Notes under the pieces: generated by a model
Databases searched by the model: none
Told to the model about the DNA's origin: nothing
Seen by the model: only the letters and a program-made list of their open reading frames with translations
Part shown: piece after piece, positions 45,909-55,444 of the stretch
How the letters are laid out: every line of letters starts with the position of its first letter
Position numbering within the stretch: position 1 is the stretch's first letter
Translations under genes and position numbers: made by a program
NCBI GenBank assembly: GCA_015057525.1
Contig: SVEE01000003.1
Span: forward strand, 124,001-188,000
Source: Lachnospiraceae bacterium
Lineage (GTDB): Bacteria > Bacillota > Clostridia > Lachnospirales > Lachnospiraceae
DNA length: 64,000 nt
Direction of reading: 5' to 3'

Positions 45909-46171
45909 ATAAAGCCTACCACCTTGGTTGGAATGGTTATATATATTTTTACAACACGCTACGAGACATAACAATTTCTAATGTTCGAAATTTAGGTTGT
46001 ATGTCTTTGACGCAACACGCCGCACACCGCACATCCTGTGCAGTGCGCCTATGCTGACATCCGTGTCAGCATGTTGCTATTAATTGGATTCGAACATAAG
46101 AAATGTGTAATATCTCTTTGCAAGAGTTGTAAAAATATATATAATCATCCAACCAAAGTGGCAGGCTTTAT
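45909..46171. mobile_element. 263-bp MITE-like element, copy C (inverted)
   Basis: Its core is the reverse complement of the cores of copies A and B. A partial terminal repeat ATAAAGCCTGC occurs again just outside at 45881-45891. The third 33-nt repeat ends 58 bases to its left. The remaining parts of the 45486-46319 gap hold only the operator, the 33-nt repeats and the terminator. Confidence 0.85.
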
Positions 46172-46260
46172 GGGGAAAAATGCATCCCGCAGGCATTATG
46201 CGAAAAAATGAATATGCAAGGCACATCCCTGTATGATGAAAGAGTTGCCAAAAACAACAA

Positions 46261-46286
46261 AAGGACCGGTTATATAACCGGTCCTT
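46261..46286 (-). terminator. Palindromic terminator after the zinc-ribbon gene
   Basis: AAGGACCGGTTATATAACCGGTCCTT is a perfect 26-bp palindrome, followed on the minus strand by a T-rich tract (TTGTTGTTTTT). Confidence 0.9.
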
Positions 46287-46319
46287 GAATTTCTAATTTA
46301 TTATTTAATTGTACTAAGA

Positions 46320-47291
46320 TTAGTAGCAGAAATAATCATATACATATACGTCTACATCATAATCATCTGGAGCGTAGCCTACATGTACATAAATCTCTAC
46401 ATAACTATCATTGTAGCCTACATCCTCTAAGAGAGTCTGTAATGTTTCATCATTCTCATAATCTAAGGCTTTAACTAACTCTTCAACAAACTTATCTTCT
46501 GGATCATCGAAGTCATCACTATTGAAGTAGTAAGTATCCTCCCAATAAGCATCCTCATATGCTTCCTCGTCGTTAGCAAGAATGTCTGCAGTTGCCTTAT
46601 CAACCTTATCCTTAAGGTCTTCTATATACTTTTCATCTACTACTAAATCTAAAGTTTTCTTCTTATCTGTAGAATCAAAGTCCTCGCCTTCTATTTCAAC
46701 TACATTGTCTTTATCATCAAACTCAGCTTCGAGTTCATCACCTTCAATGTTAGTCATAACGATTTCTTTGTCTTTCTTGTCATATTCATAAGTACCCGCA
46801 CTTGCAATAACTTCTTCGTCTTCGTCTTCATCATAGTAGTAAATTGCATAGTTACCTTCGTCGAATACTACTCTGTACTCTTCATCATACTTCTTGTCCT
46901 TATATGTATACTCACCCTGAAGCTTAGCTCTTGTTAAAATAGGAACAAGTACTGCAAGTAAAATAACAAGAACAATAACAGATGGAATACCAATAATAAG
47001 ACCCATCTTTAAGCCCTTTGGCATTGGTGCCTTAGGTGCTTTTGGTGCATCTGGCTGCTGTGCATATCCTGTCTGACCGCCGTAATTCATCTGCTGATTA
47101 AAATTAGGATCCATCTGCTGTCCGAATGCTGGTCCACCTGGCATCTGCTGAGCATCATAAGTAGGATATACAGGCTGTCCCATTGGCTGTACTGTCTGTC
47201 CCATTGGCTGAGCAGCCTCTATCTTAGCTCCACAAGTTGTACAGAATCCCATTCCGTCTTCCACTATTGCTCCACAATTTAAACAATTCAT
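46320..47291 (-). CDS. Membrane protein with N-terminal zinc ribbon
   Basis: The 323-residue protein starts MNCLNCGAIVEDGMGFCTTC, a two-CxxC zinc ribbon. A Gln/Met/Pro/Gly-rich linker (about 28-90), one membrane span (GLIIGIPSVIVLVILLAVLV) and a very acidic extracytoplasmic domain rich in Asp, Glu and Tyr follow. The type is common in clostridia, but its function is not known. It is 24 nt downstream of the hybrid histidine kinase and may be cotranscribed with it. AGAGGGG precedes the start. Confidence 0.75.
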   Translation of the reverse strand: MNCLNCGAIVEDGMGFCTTCGAKIEAAQPMGQTVQPMGQPVYPTYDAQQMPGGPAFGQQMDPNFNQQMNYGGQTGYAQQPDAPKAPKAPMPKGLKMGLIIGIPSVIVLVILLAVLVPILTRAKLQGEYTYKDKKYDEEYRVVFDEGNYAIYYYDEDEDEEVIASAGTYEYDKKDKEIVMTNIEGDELEAEFDDKDNVVEIEGEDFDSTDKKKTLDLVVDEKYIEDLKDKVDKATADILANDEEAYEDAYWEDTYYFNSDDFDDPEDKFVEELVKALDYENDETLQTLLEDVGYNDSYVEIYVHVGYAPDDYDVDVYVYDYFCY

Positions 47292-47314
47292 AATTTCTAC
47301 CCCTCTCTTATGTA

Positions 47315-49084
47315 TTAATCTTCTTTTTTGCTGATGTATTTATTCAAAGTCTCTACAACTGTATTAAGGTTGTATGGCTTAGCAATATAATCATCAAGCT
47401 TGTTTTCAAGAATTCTCTCTTTATCGCCAAACATTGCTCTTGCTGTTACCGCGATGATAGGAAGTCTCTTTCTGTGTTCCTTCTGCTCAACCTCACGAAT
47501 AAGTTGAGTAGCAGCGATACCATCCATAACAGGCATCTGAACATCAAATAAAGCTGCATCGTACTGTTTTTGCTTAAAGAGCTCAACAGCCTTCTCCCCG
47601 TTTTCAGCTATATCATATGAAAATCCTGCCATACCAAGGAGCTTACCGATAACCTGCTGGTTAACTGGCTCATCCTCAGCAACAAGAATTCTTGCTTTGC
47701 TGTGTGCATTGATTGAGAATAAAGCTGCATCATCCTGCTTAGCCTCTGCTGCCTTTTGAGCCTCAACCTCTGCTGCCTTAACAACCTTAAGAGGAATCTC
47801 TGCTATGAAAGTAGAACCAATACCCTCTTTACTCTGTACGCTAATTGTTCCACCCATGAGTTCAGCAATCTGTTTAGAAATAACAAGACCAAGTCCTGAA
47901 CCACCGTATTTTCTTGTATCTGATGCATCTACCTGAGAGAATCTGATAAAGAGCTTATCCATATCCTTCTCAGAAATACCGATACCTGAATCTGCAACTG
48001 CAATACGAAGTGTAATAGCTTCCTTCTCAGAATCTATAGCAGCTATCTTAACTCTTACGCTACCCTCTGCTGTGAACTTAAGTGCATTAGAGAGGAGACA
48101 GTTAAGAATCTGCTGTATTCTCTGTCCGTCACCCTTAACGAGCTTAGGAATGTTATTACCAAATGTACAATCAAGAGCAAGACCCTTGTTAGTTGCTGTT
48201 GGAACCTGTGCAGCAACAGTCTCTTCAATAGCGCTCTTAACATCAAAAATCTCTTCCTTGAGGTTGTATTTACCAGCCTCAAGTTTACTTATATCAAGGA
48301 TATCATTTATAAGTCTTAAAAGGTTATCAGCACAATTCTTAGCAGTGAGAAGATTATCTCTATAATCTGCCTGTAAATCATCAGCCATAAGGGTAAGCTG
48401 AAGCATACCAAGGATACCATTAATAGGAGTTCTAATTTCGTGGCTCATGTTAGCTAAGAACTCAGCCTGAGTCTTATATGCTGCGTTAGCATCTTCAATC
48501 GCCTTAGAAAGCTTATTCTCAGTCTCCTTCTGGTCTGTTATATCAATAACAACCATGTTTATGTAATCTGCTTCCGACTTGTACATAACTGTGTTAAACA
48601 CTCTGCCAAGCTTCTCCATAGTAATCTCAACATCCATGAAGTCGCCTTCCTTAGTGCCGGAAGTGTTGTATGCCATAAACCATGCATTAATATCCTGGAG
48701 AACCTCTATCTTACTCTCTCCAAGAATCTTATTCTCGTAATCAGAAGTATCAAGATTGAAGTAGTTACCGAACTTCTCGTTAGCTTCTTCAATGCTGTAT
48801 CCTGTTGCATTACCCATGGAATCTGTAATAATCTTTGCATGTGCAAATCCAATTGGAAGATTCATGAATAACTTCTTGTATTTGTCACTCTTAGAATGAC
48901 CACTTATCTCATTACCACATAAGATGTAAATCACTCCACCTGTTACAGCTGCTGCTAAAATACCTGTAACAATACCTGCCGGTACCTTACCCATTATAGC
49001 ACCAACTATAATTCCTAACACAACTTCAATTGCAGCTGCTGCAATCATAAGTTTCTGCCATCCTAGTTCCTTTAATCTTTCCAT
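47315..49084 (-). CDS. Hybrid sensor histidine kinase/response regulator
   Basis: The protein (about 589 residues) has two membrane spans near the N-terminus (about 10-55), a PAS-like domain (about 65-190), a HisKA domain with His in FLANMSHEIRTPINGILG, a HATPase domain (DSGIGISEKDMDKLF, GSGLGLVISKQIAELM), and a C-terminal receiver with the phosphoaspartate in DAALFDVQMPVMDG. It is likely an intracellular or membrane-proximal sensor passing phosphate on to a separate partner; no histidine phosphotransfer protein is nearby. I start at ATG 49084; an upstream GTG overlaps the ribosome site. Confidence 0.9.
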   Translation of the reverse strand: MERLKELGWQKLMIAAAAIEVVLGIIVGAIMGKVPAGIVTGILAAAVTGGVIYILCGNEISGHSKSDKYKKLFMNLPIGFAHAKIITDSMGNATGYSIEEANEKFGNYFNLDTSDYENKILGESKIEVLQDINAWFMAYNTSGTKEGDFMDVEITMEKLGRVFNTVMYKSEADYINMVVIDITDQKETENKLSKAIEDANAAYKTQAEFLANMSHEIRTPINGILGMLQLTLMADDLQADYRDNLLTAKNCADNLLRLINDILDISKLEAGKYNLKEEIFDVKSAIEETVAAQVPTATNKGLALDCTFGNNIPKLVKGDGQRIQQILNCLLSNALKFTAEGSVRVKIAAIDSEKEAITLRIAVADSGIGISEKDMDKLFIRFSQVDASDTRKYGGSGLGLVISKQIAELMGGTISVQSKEGIGSTFIAEIPLKVVKAAEVEAQKAAEAKQDDAALFSINAHSKARILVAEDEPVNQQVIGKLLGMAGFSYDIAENGEKAVELFKQKQYDAALFDVQMPVMDGIAATQLIREVEQKEHRKRLPIIAVTARAMFGDKERILENKLDDYIAKPYNLNTVVETLNKYISKKED

Positions 49085-49165
49085 CCGCTGATACACCCCT
49101 TATCTTCTATATTTTACTCTTAAATTATAAGAATACTGACATAATATCACAGTATGAATATTTTA

Positions 49166-52100
49166 CTATATATTTGATTCTTGGTCAATGTTATTAACGT
49201 CGTTTTTTACATGATTTGCACAATTTTTTTTCTTGTTATAGTTAATTATACCCAACAAAAACAGCACTCCACACACTAAAGTTATGACTAGGCCTTCCTT
49301 CAATCCCTTAGGAACATACATCATCTCAATAGTATGCTCACCTGGTGCCATATCAACACCTATAAAGGCTTCTCCAATAGCATAATACGGAACCTCTTTG
49401 CCATCCACCTTAATTGTCCATCCTTCATCATAAGGAATTGATGTAAACATAGTTTGAAAAGAAGGCATGTTAATATGTCCATACACATAACCATCATCAT
49501 ACTCTTCAACCTGAAGCATATTGTTGTTTAAAGCCTCATGTATAATTTGATATTTATATTCATCATAGGAATACATATAAAATGTAGCTGTTGTCTTAGT
49601 AGGAGTTACACTTTTGTAAATGTATTCCACTGCCACATACTGTCCTGCCTGAAGGTCACCTAAATGGAATAACTGCGATTGGTATCTGTCACAGGTTAAC
49701 TCCTTGCCATCCACATAGAATCTAACATTTGTAATACCATTTCCACGACAATTTACATAGTAATCTCCTCCATGGTCTACATAGAAAGAGGTAATAAAAC
49801 TAGCCTCGCCTGTATTGTAAGGCGTAAACGAAATTATACTTCCATTAACTGAAATATCGCAGGTGTCGCTGTCTACCATAAGTCTGGCATACTCCATCTC
49901 AAAACAGCTTTCCTGACCTGTCATTTTCTCAATAAGATTAGTCTGATTAGTGGCTGTAAGACCTGCCTTTCTATCCCAATCCTTAACATCTTCAGAAACT
50001 GCAAAACCAAGAGAAAGAGGGTATGGATTTTCGTATATCCTTATACCTGCTTCTTCTCCAACATAGTTAAAGTCAAAGTTGTTATAGTCACCTTCTCGTT
50101 CAAGTATATATCTCACATTTAAAATAGAGTTAGTAAATGGCGTTGAACCCATGTAAAGGAACTCATTTGCACCAGTGTAGAATCCCAAACGTCCCATTGT
50201 AGTTACAAGCTCGCCGTTAACTGTAGAACAGAAGGTTCCAACACTAGGCATATTAAACCATGTAACCTCATCTAGAAGCTTGGAGTCCACCAGCTCTACT
50301 CTGTGGAAATCTAAATTATTCTCCTTAGCTATTTCCTTCACCTTATTGTAAGCTGCTGTTACCTCTGGTGTAGATTCATACTTTTCAAGACTGGCGTAGC
50401 CATTGCTACCCATACCAAATGCACCATTTACCAAAGCTTCAGTCACACAAACCGCAGTAAACACCACATAGAATATTTCTTTTTTCATAACCCTCGCCGA
50501 GAGGAATATGAGAATTATAGCATAAAGGGCAAGCATAGCAATTGTAGAAGCCATTATTTTTCCATCTATGCCGCCAATAGTTTTCATATCACATAAAACC
50601 AAGAAACATGCCACCATCATTATGGCAGATAAAATATATGCCATATGCATTCTGTGAATATCCTTAAGAACATCGTATGTCATAACCAATGCAATAAACA
50701 CAAAAAGGAAGGAAAATCTATTTGGGATTCCATACTGGTTATGCATTCCATGCCAAATATAATTCAACATTTCGTTGTTGAAGCTCACAAACAAGAAGAC
50801 AATAAGAAGAATGTTTCTTATTTTATCCCACAGCTTAATGTGGTCACTAAATACGTATAACACTATTGCAATTAATGTAAATGTTCCACAATACAGATTT
50901 ACACCACCGTCAAAGGTCTGGGTTGTAATAGGCTCTGTCATAAAGAACATCTGCTTAAACATTTCAAATATGCCTCCATACCAGTTGGACTCTGGAAGCT
51001 TCATTGCAGATGAGGCGGTTGTCATTATTCCAAAATATGCCGGTATCAACAGAAAGGCTGCTAAACCACCTGACAAAAGAGAATATATTCCAAATCGAAT
51101 GCCTCCTACAAAAAATTTCTTAATTCCTCCATGGTTATAAACAAAGAACCATAACACAAGGAAGAGACAAATAATAAATCCAATGTAATAATTACAGTAC
51201 AAACAATAGAAAAGAGACAATGTATACATCTTAGGGTCTCCATCCTTCATAAGCTTCTGGAATCCTAAGATAATAAGTGGGAATATCATAATGCAATCGA
51301 GCCACATGGTATTCCAGTAATATCCCAAAACGTAATTACTCAAGGCATAGCAAACAGAAATAGCTATTATATAACTACTTCTCACTTTTTCCCCGTCCTT
51401 GTTAGATAGATAACAAACCATGGTTGTAGAAGAAAGACATATCTTAATAACCATCAAAAGGCTGGCCACCATAGGTATGAGTTCCTTGCTAAACAAAAGC
51501 AACGCATAGTTGAAGGGACTTGATAAATAATACGCCGCAAGGGAAACAAAATTTGAACCGAGAGCTATATTCCACGAATAAAAAAGACTGCCCTCGTTCA
51601 TAAGCTTATCTCTATATTCAGAGAAGAAAGGTATATACTGGTGCAAGCTATCCACGATTGTAAGTGAATTTGGTGCCAGAGGTGTAATCTTCATAGCAAT
51701 CCACACACCAGTCATAAATATAAACACAATTCCAAAAGAAATATAATAACAGTAGTTATCCTTAAAGTTCTCTTTTAAGCTTCTGCGTTCCTTTTTAAAA
51801 ACAAATAGCTTACTGAACAAATAATTAAGTACAAGTACCACAAACTGTACTAAAAATTTGGATAAAACTTCGCTGAGTCTAAAGCTATCACAGAGTATAG
51901 CAAACCCAAGCACCTCTACTGCCATAGAGACAACACGGGCACCAAAGAAGCTTACAGCCTCAAGTATTGTGGCTGAAACACTGTTATTCTTACTTCTAAA
52001 CACAAAAAATTTATTGGCAAAATAGGCAAATGTTATAGCCATAATAATGGCTATAACATTGCTTAAATTTCTGCTTAATGTAGTTAGGTTTCTTAGTAAG

Positions 52101-52195
52101 AAGAACGCTATTAAATTAACAAATGTGGTACAACCACCCGCTACAAGGTAACGAACTTTGTCATTGGCAAGCAATTTCTTCGCTAAATTTAACAT
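49166..52195 (-). CDS. GtrA-YfhO fusion membrane protein
   Basis: The 1009-residue protein fuses two families. Residues about 8-135 are GtrA-like (VRYLVAGGCTTFVNLIAFFLL, FANKFFVFRS, LVQFVVLVLNYLFSKLFVFK), four spans proposed to flip undecaprenyl-phosphate sugars. Residues about 150-1000 are a YfhO-type GT-C-like protein with about twelve spans, then a large extracytoplasmic C-terminal domain (IPYDEGWTIKVDGKEVPYYAIGEAFIGVDM) and a final span. The combination suggests one protein that moves a lipid-linked sugar and uses it on a cell-surface polymer. It follows the GH9 gene by 16 nt and may share its transcript. Confidence 0.88.
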   Translation of the reverse strand: MLNLAKKLLANDKVRYLVAGGCTTFVNLIAFFLLRNLTTLSRNLSNVIAIIMAITFAYFANKFFVFRSKNNSVSATILEAVSFFGARVVSMAVEVLGFAILCDSFRLSEVLSKFLVQFVVLVLNYLFSKLFVFKKERRSLKENFKDNYCYYISFGIVFIFMTGVWIAMKITPLAPNSLTIVDSLHQYIPFFSEYRDKLMNEGSLFYSWNIALGSNFVSLAAYYLSSPFNYALLLFSKELIPMVASLLMVIKICLSSTTMVCYLSNKDGEKVRSSYIIAISVCYALSNYVLGYYWNTMWLDCIMIFPLIILGFQKLMKDGDPKMYTLSLFYCLYCNYYIGFIICLFLVLWFFVYNHGGIKKFFVGGIRFGIYSLLSGGLAAFLLIPAYFGIMTTASSAMKLPESNWYGGIFEMFKQMFFMTEPITTQTFDGGVNLYCGTFTLIAIVLYVFSDHIKLWDKIRNILLIVFLFVSFNNEMLNYIWHGMHNQYGIPNRFSFLFVFIALVMTYDVLKDIHRMHMAYILSAIMMVACFLVLCDMKTIGGIDGKIMASTIAMLALYAIILIFLSARVMKKEIFYVVFTAVCVTEALVNGAFGMGSNGYASLEKYESTPEVTAAYNKVKEIAKENNLDFHRVELVDSKLLDEVTWFNMPSVGTFCSTVNGELVTTMGRLGFYTGANEFLYMGSTPFTNSILNVRYILEREGDYNNFDFNYVGEEAGIRIYENPYPLSLGFAVSEDVKDWDRKAGLTATNQTNLIEKMTGQESCFEMEYARLMVDSDTCDISVNGSIISFTPYNTGEASFITSFYVDHGGDYYVNCRGNGITNVRFYVDGKELTCDRYQSQLFHLGDLQAGQYVAVEYIYKSVTPTKTTATFYMYSYDEYKYQIIHEALNNNMLQVEEYDDGYVYGHINMPSFQTMFTSIPYDEGWTIKVDGKEVPYYAIGEAFIGVDMAPGEHTIEMMYVPKGLKEGLVITLVCGVLFLLGIINYNKKKNCANHVKNDVNNIDQESNI

Positions 52196-52211
52196 TTATC
52201 TAATGCTCCTA

Positions 52212-54503
52212 TTACTTTAATCCTGTCAAAAGATAGATAAGTGGTGAGTTCCAGTAAATTGTAACCTCGTTACATGAGAAACTCTGCTCATTATCTACAT
52301 AACATGTTGATGGCGAATATCCAAAGAGAACTGCCTGAGCATATGGATCTTCCAAAGCAGCATCTGGACCACCAACAAGCATACCTGGAAGTGTAGTTCC
52401 AAGTACCTGAGAAGGTCTGTGGTGTGTCTCTGTTGGTGAAAGGGCACCATAACCTGTTACATAACAGTAAGCTGTACCGTTAACACCAAAGATATAATCT
52501 CTTTCTCTCTGAGCGTACTCTCTATATACCTCATCTCCAGAAAGATTATATGCCATAAGAAGAAGCATACCATTGTTACAAATGCTCATATTACTTCCCC
52601 ATGGATATGTCTTAAGACCTACATAGAAACCATCTCTCTGACACGCCTCAAGAAGCATATCTGCCTCCTTAAAGAATGCCTCTGAAGCTGCAGTCTTAAC
52701 AGTTTCATCTATACCTTCTGCCTTAGCAAGGTCATAAAGTGGATATAAACCAATTGTTGCCCATCCAAGGCCTTTTCTATAATTTTCTGCCATTGCTGCA
52801 TTAAGAGCATCAAGATACTTGCTGTCCTTAGTTGCAATGTAAAGCTCGGCTGCTGCCCAAACATACTCATCCTCCATAGTACCGTCTGGGTATTCTCCAG
52901 TAACAATCTCTTCTGGATTGCTGTAAGCCTTAGGACCGCTAGCCTCCATATAGTCGAATGCCTTCTTGGCAGCTTCAAGACATGAACTTGCGAAGTCTGC
53001 ATCAATATCAGCATATACTACTGATGCCTTAGCCATAACAGCTGCAAAATCACTTGTTGCTGTGTATGAAATCGGTGCAAGTACCATCTGGTCAGTTTCA
53101 TCAACAGCTAAAACTGTCTCAGGGAATACAAGAGCAGTTACCTTGTGGTACACACCACCTGTCTCATCATCCTGCATCTTTAACATCCAATCAAGCTCAT
53201 ATCTAGCTTCATCTAATAAATCAGGTACTCCATTGCCACTTTCTGGTATTCCAATATCATCTGCATCATATCCATAATCCTCGTATGCAAGGAATAAATC
53301 CTGAATAGTCTTTGCACCAGGTACTACATATCTTCCGTAGTCACCAGCATCATGCCAACCACCTGACACATCAACGCTTGTACCCTCATCACCATAAATC
53401 ACAGCAGAACCTGTATGACATGCTGCATGTGCAAAATCACCTGCAATGTTAGCATCAAGCTCACATCCACATCTCTGCATATAAAGGAATTTAACAACAT
53501 CTGCGTAAATTTCGCTATATAAATCTACACCAATGCTAAACTCATAAGATTCACCTGATGGAGTGGAAATAATCTTATATCTACCTGGAGACTGGAAGTC
53601 TGTAAAGTCACCACGACGAATATTTGAACCTACATTGCTATCGAAAACAAGGTCAGGGTCGTAATCTCCAATGTATACTGTCTCCTCAGTATCAGCCTTA
53701 ACAATCTTGAACTTTGTATCGTCCTTAGAAGTTGTAATTACAGTCTTAACATCTGTTGGGTGGTATCCTATCTGATTAACCTTAACCGGATTAGGTATTG
53801 GTGCACCCTCTATCTGTGCAGCGTTCGAACTGTCAGTTACGAAAAGTGAAATATTATCAAAATAAATCTTGTGAGGCTCGATAGTCTCCTCCATCATACC
53901 CTCATAGTATCCCATATTTACTACAAATCTAGGAGCTGGATCAGAAGACTCACTCATAGTAAATTCCATAGTAATAGTCTGCTTCTCTGGAGTTAATACT
54001 ACCTTTTCGCTAGCATATGCGTGATAGTCTCCACCATTAATCTGAACTCTCCACTCTACAGGTCTTTCAACTGTAGAATAAGCATCAAAGGATACGGTAT
54101 ATACACAACCCTCTGCCATTGTAAATCCATCATAATAAACCTGACATCCATGCTCAACAGAACCAATCTTATTGATATCACAAACCATCTGTCCATCTTC
54201 AATGTAAAGGCTGTATTCTCCTCCATTAACATATGTTGTGAATCCTGCTAAGCTCTCGTCATCAAAGTTGATTCCAAGTACATCTGCACCTTCAACAGTA
54301 GTAAATCTCTCGTTCTCTTCTACTGGTGCTTCTGTTGTTATCCATTCTTCAGTGTCTTCAATAACAACTGCTTCAGGATAAGACGCATCTGTTTCTGTAG
54401 TTGCTTCTGTAGTTTCAGTTGTCTTCTTGTCGCCACAAGCAGCTAAAGAAAGCATCATAGTCGCAGCTAACATAACTGCCACTGTCTTTTTAATCTTTCT
54501 CAT
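52212..54503 (-). CDS. GH9 family cellulase lipoprotein
   Basis: The protein (about 763 residues) has a lipobox LAACG near residue 24, then a Thr/Glu-rich spacer. A CBM4/9-like beta-sandwich (about 70-230), a cellulase Ig-like domain (PNPVKVNQIGYHPTDVKT), and a GH9 catalytic domain with GGWHDAGDYGRYVVPG (catalytic Asp pair), HHRPSQ and the general-acid Glu region CNEVTIYWNSPLIYLLTG follow. It should cut beta-1,4-glucans or related glycans at the cell surface. The ATG two codons upstream is too close to AAGGAGG, so 54503 is used. It lies 14 nt after hisA, an odd partner. Confidence 0.9.
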   Translation of the reverse strand: MRKIKKTVAVMLAATMMLSLAACGDKKTTETTEATTETDASYPEAVVIEDTEEWITTEAPVEENERFTTVEGADVLGINFDDESLAGFTTYVNGGEYSLYIEDGQMVCDINKIGSVEHGCQVYYDGFTMAEGCVYTVSFDAYSTVERPVEWRVQINGGDYHAYASEKVVLTPEKQTITMEFTMSESSDPAPRFVVNMGYYEGMMEETIEPHKIYFDNISLFVTDSSNAAQIEGAPIPNPVKVNQIGYHPTDVKTVITTSKDDTKFKIVKADTEETVYIGDYDPDLVFDSNVGSNIRRGDFTDFQSPGRYKIISTPSGESYEFSIGVDLYSEIYADVVKFLYMQRCGCELDANIAGDFAHAACHTGSAVIYGDEGTSVDVSGGWHDAGDYGRYVVPGAKTIQDLFLAYEDYGYDADDIGIPESGNGVPDLLDEARYELDWMLKMQDDETGGVYHKVTALVFPETVLAVDETDQMVLAPISYTATSDFAAVMAKASVVYADIDADFASSCLEAAKKAFDYMEASGPKAYSNPEEIVTGEYPDGTMEDEYVWAAAELYIATKDSKYLDALNAAMAENYRKGLGWATIGLYPLYDLAKAEGIDETVKTAASEAFFKEADMLLEACQRDGFYVGLKTYPWGSNMSICNNGMLLLMAYNLSGDEVYREYAQRERDYIFGVNGTAYCYVTGYGALSPTETHHRPSQVLGTTLPGMLVGGPDAALEDPYAQAVLFGYSPSTCYVDNEQSFSCNEVTIYWNSPLIYLLTGLK

Positions 54504-54517
54504 ATTCATCCTCCTTT

Positions 54518-55291
54518 TTATTTTAAAAATGATATAACCTCTTCGTATATCATATTACCTCCGAAAATATCCAGGGCACTGCCAATAGTTACATCAAGCT
54601 TATCTTTACCTAATTCCTTTAGTCTCTGTAGGTCATAAAAGCTTCCTACTCCACCGGCATAGGTCATTGGAATTTTGCCCCAGTCAGCTAATATCTGAAC
54701 CAACTCCTCCTCGATACCCTGAGCCTTACCCTCCACGTCTACCGCATGAATAAGGTATTCACTGCAATACTTGGATAGCTTATCCAAAGTGTCAGCGCAT
54801 AAGACCTCATCAGTATAGTTCTGCCAACGGTCCGTAACTATATAGTATTTGTCATCCCTCTTTCTGCAGCTTAAATCAAGGACTAATCTCTCCTTACCAA
54901 CTGCATCAACCAAGCTCATCAAATTATCATAGTTGACTTTACCATCCTTAAACACATAAGAGGTTACTATTACATGGGATGCTCCCATATCAAGAAACTC
55001 CTTAGCATTATCAGCAGTTATTCCACCACCTATTTGTAATCCGTTAGGATATGTGTTCAGAGCAAGTTTTGCCTGAGCAAGGTCGGCATCATAATATTGG
55101 CTGTCCCACTTATTAAGAATAATTATATGTCCACCTGTGATTCCGCTTTTTTTATACATATCAGCATAAAAATCCGCTTTTAGCTCGGAGACAAAATTAT
55201 CCTTGGCACTGTCTGCTTCGTCCTTCAGACTGCCACCCACAATCTGTTTTACAGCCCCGTTATGTATGTCTATACATGGTCGAAATCTCAT
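54518..55291 (-). CDS. hisA: HisA-type isomerase, eukaryotic-like form
   Basis: The protein (about 257 residues) has a (beta/alpha)8-type sequence starting MRFRPCIDIHNGAVKQIVGG, with LQIGGGITADNAKEF, LVLDLSCRKRDDKYYIVTDRW and TYAGGVGSFYDLQRLKELG. It catalyses the fourth cyclisation-side step of histidine synthesis (ProFAR isomerase). FRPCIDIHNG-VKQIVGG and the long insert with CRKRDD are features of the eukaryotic/His6-like subgroup, not the common bacterial HisA. It is isolated from any other his gene. GGAGG with AAATT selects the ATG at 55291. Confidence 0.82.
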   Translation of the reverse strand: MRFRPCIDIHNGAVKQIVGGSLKDEADSAKDNFVSELKADFYADMYKKSGITGGHIIILNKWDSQYYDADLAQAKLALNTYPNGLQIGGGITADNAKEFLDMGASHVIVTSYVFKDGKVNYDNLMSLVDAVGKERLVLDLSCRKRDDKYYIVTDRWQNYTDEVLCADTLDKLSKYCSEYLIHAVDVEGKAQGIEEELVQILADWGKIPMTYAGGVGSFYDLQRLKELGKDKLDVTIGSALDIFGGNMIYEEVISFLK

Positions 55292-55374
55292 AATTTCCTC
55301 CATACTGTATGCCTATTTTATCACTGATGCATACCGATTCATTGTAACACAACAAAGGCAGTTATTCAACAGAA

Positions 55375-55403
55375 TTCCCACTTTACGATGATATATGTAT
55401 AAT
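55375..55403 (+). promoter_or_regulatory. Candidate promoter of the CbxX-like ATPase gene
   Basis: TTCCCA (55375-55380), 17 bases, then consensus TATAAT (55398-55403), with GGAAGG and the ATG 42 bases on. The -35 box is weak. Confidence 0.55.
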
Positions 55404-55444
55404 GATATAATCAAACATATTTAACGAAACAAAGGAAGGTATAT

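Noticed and set aside
41075-46171. Complete insertion sequences
   Set aside because: The three 261-263 bp elements have terminal repeats but no transposase frame, so they are at most non-autonomous.
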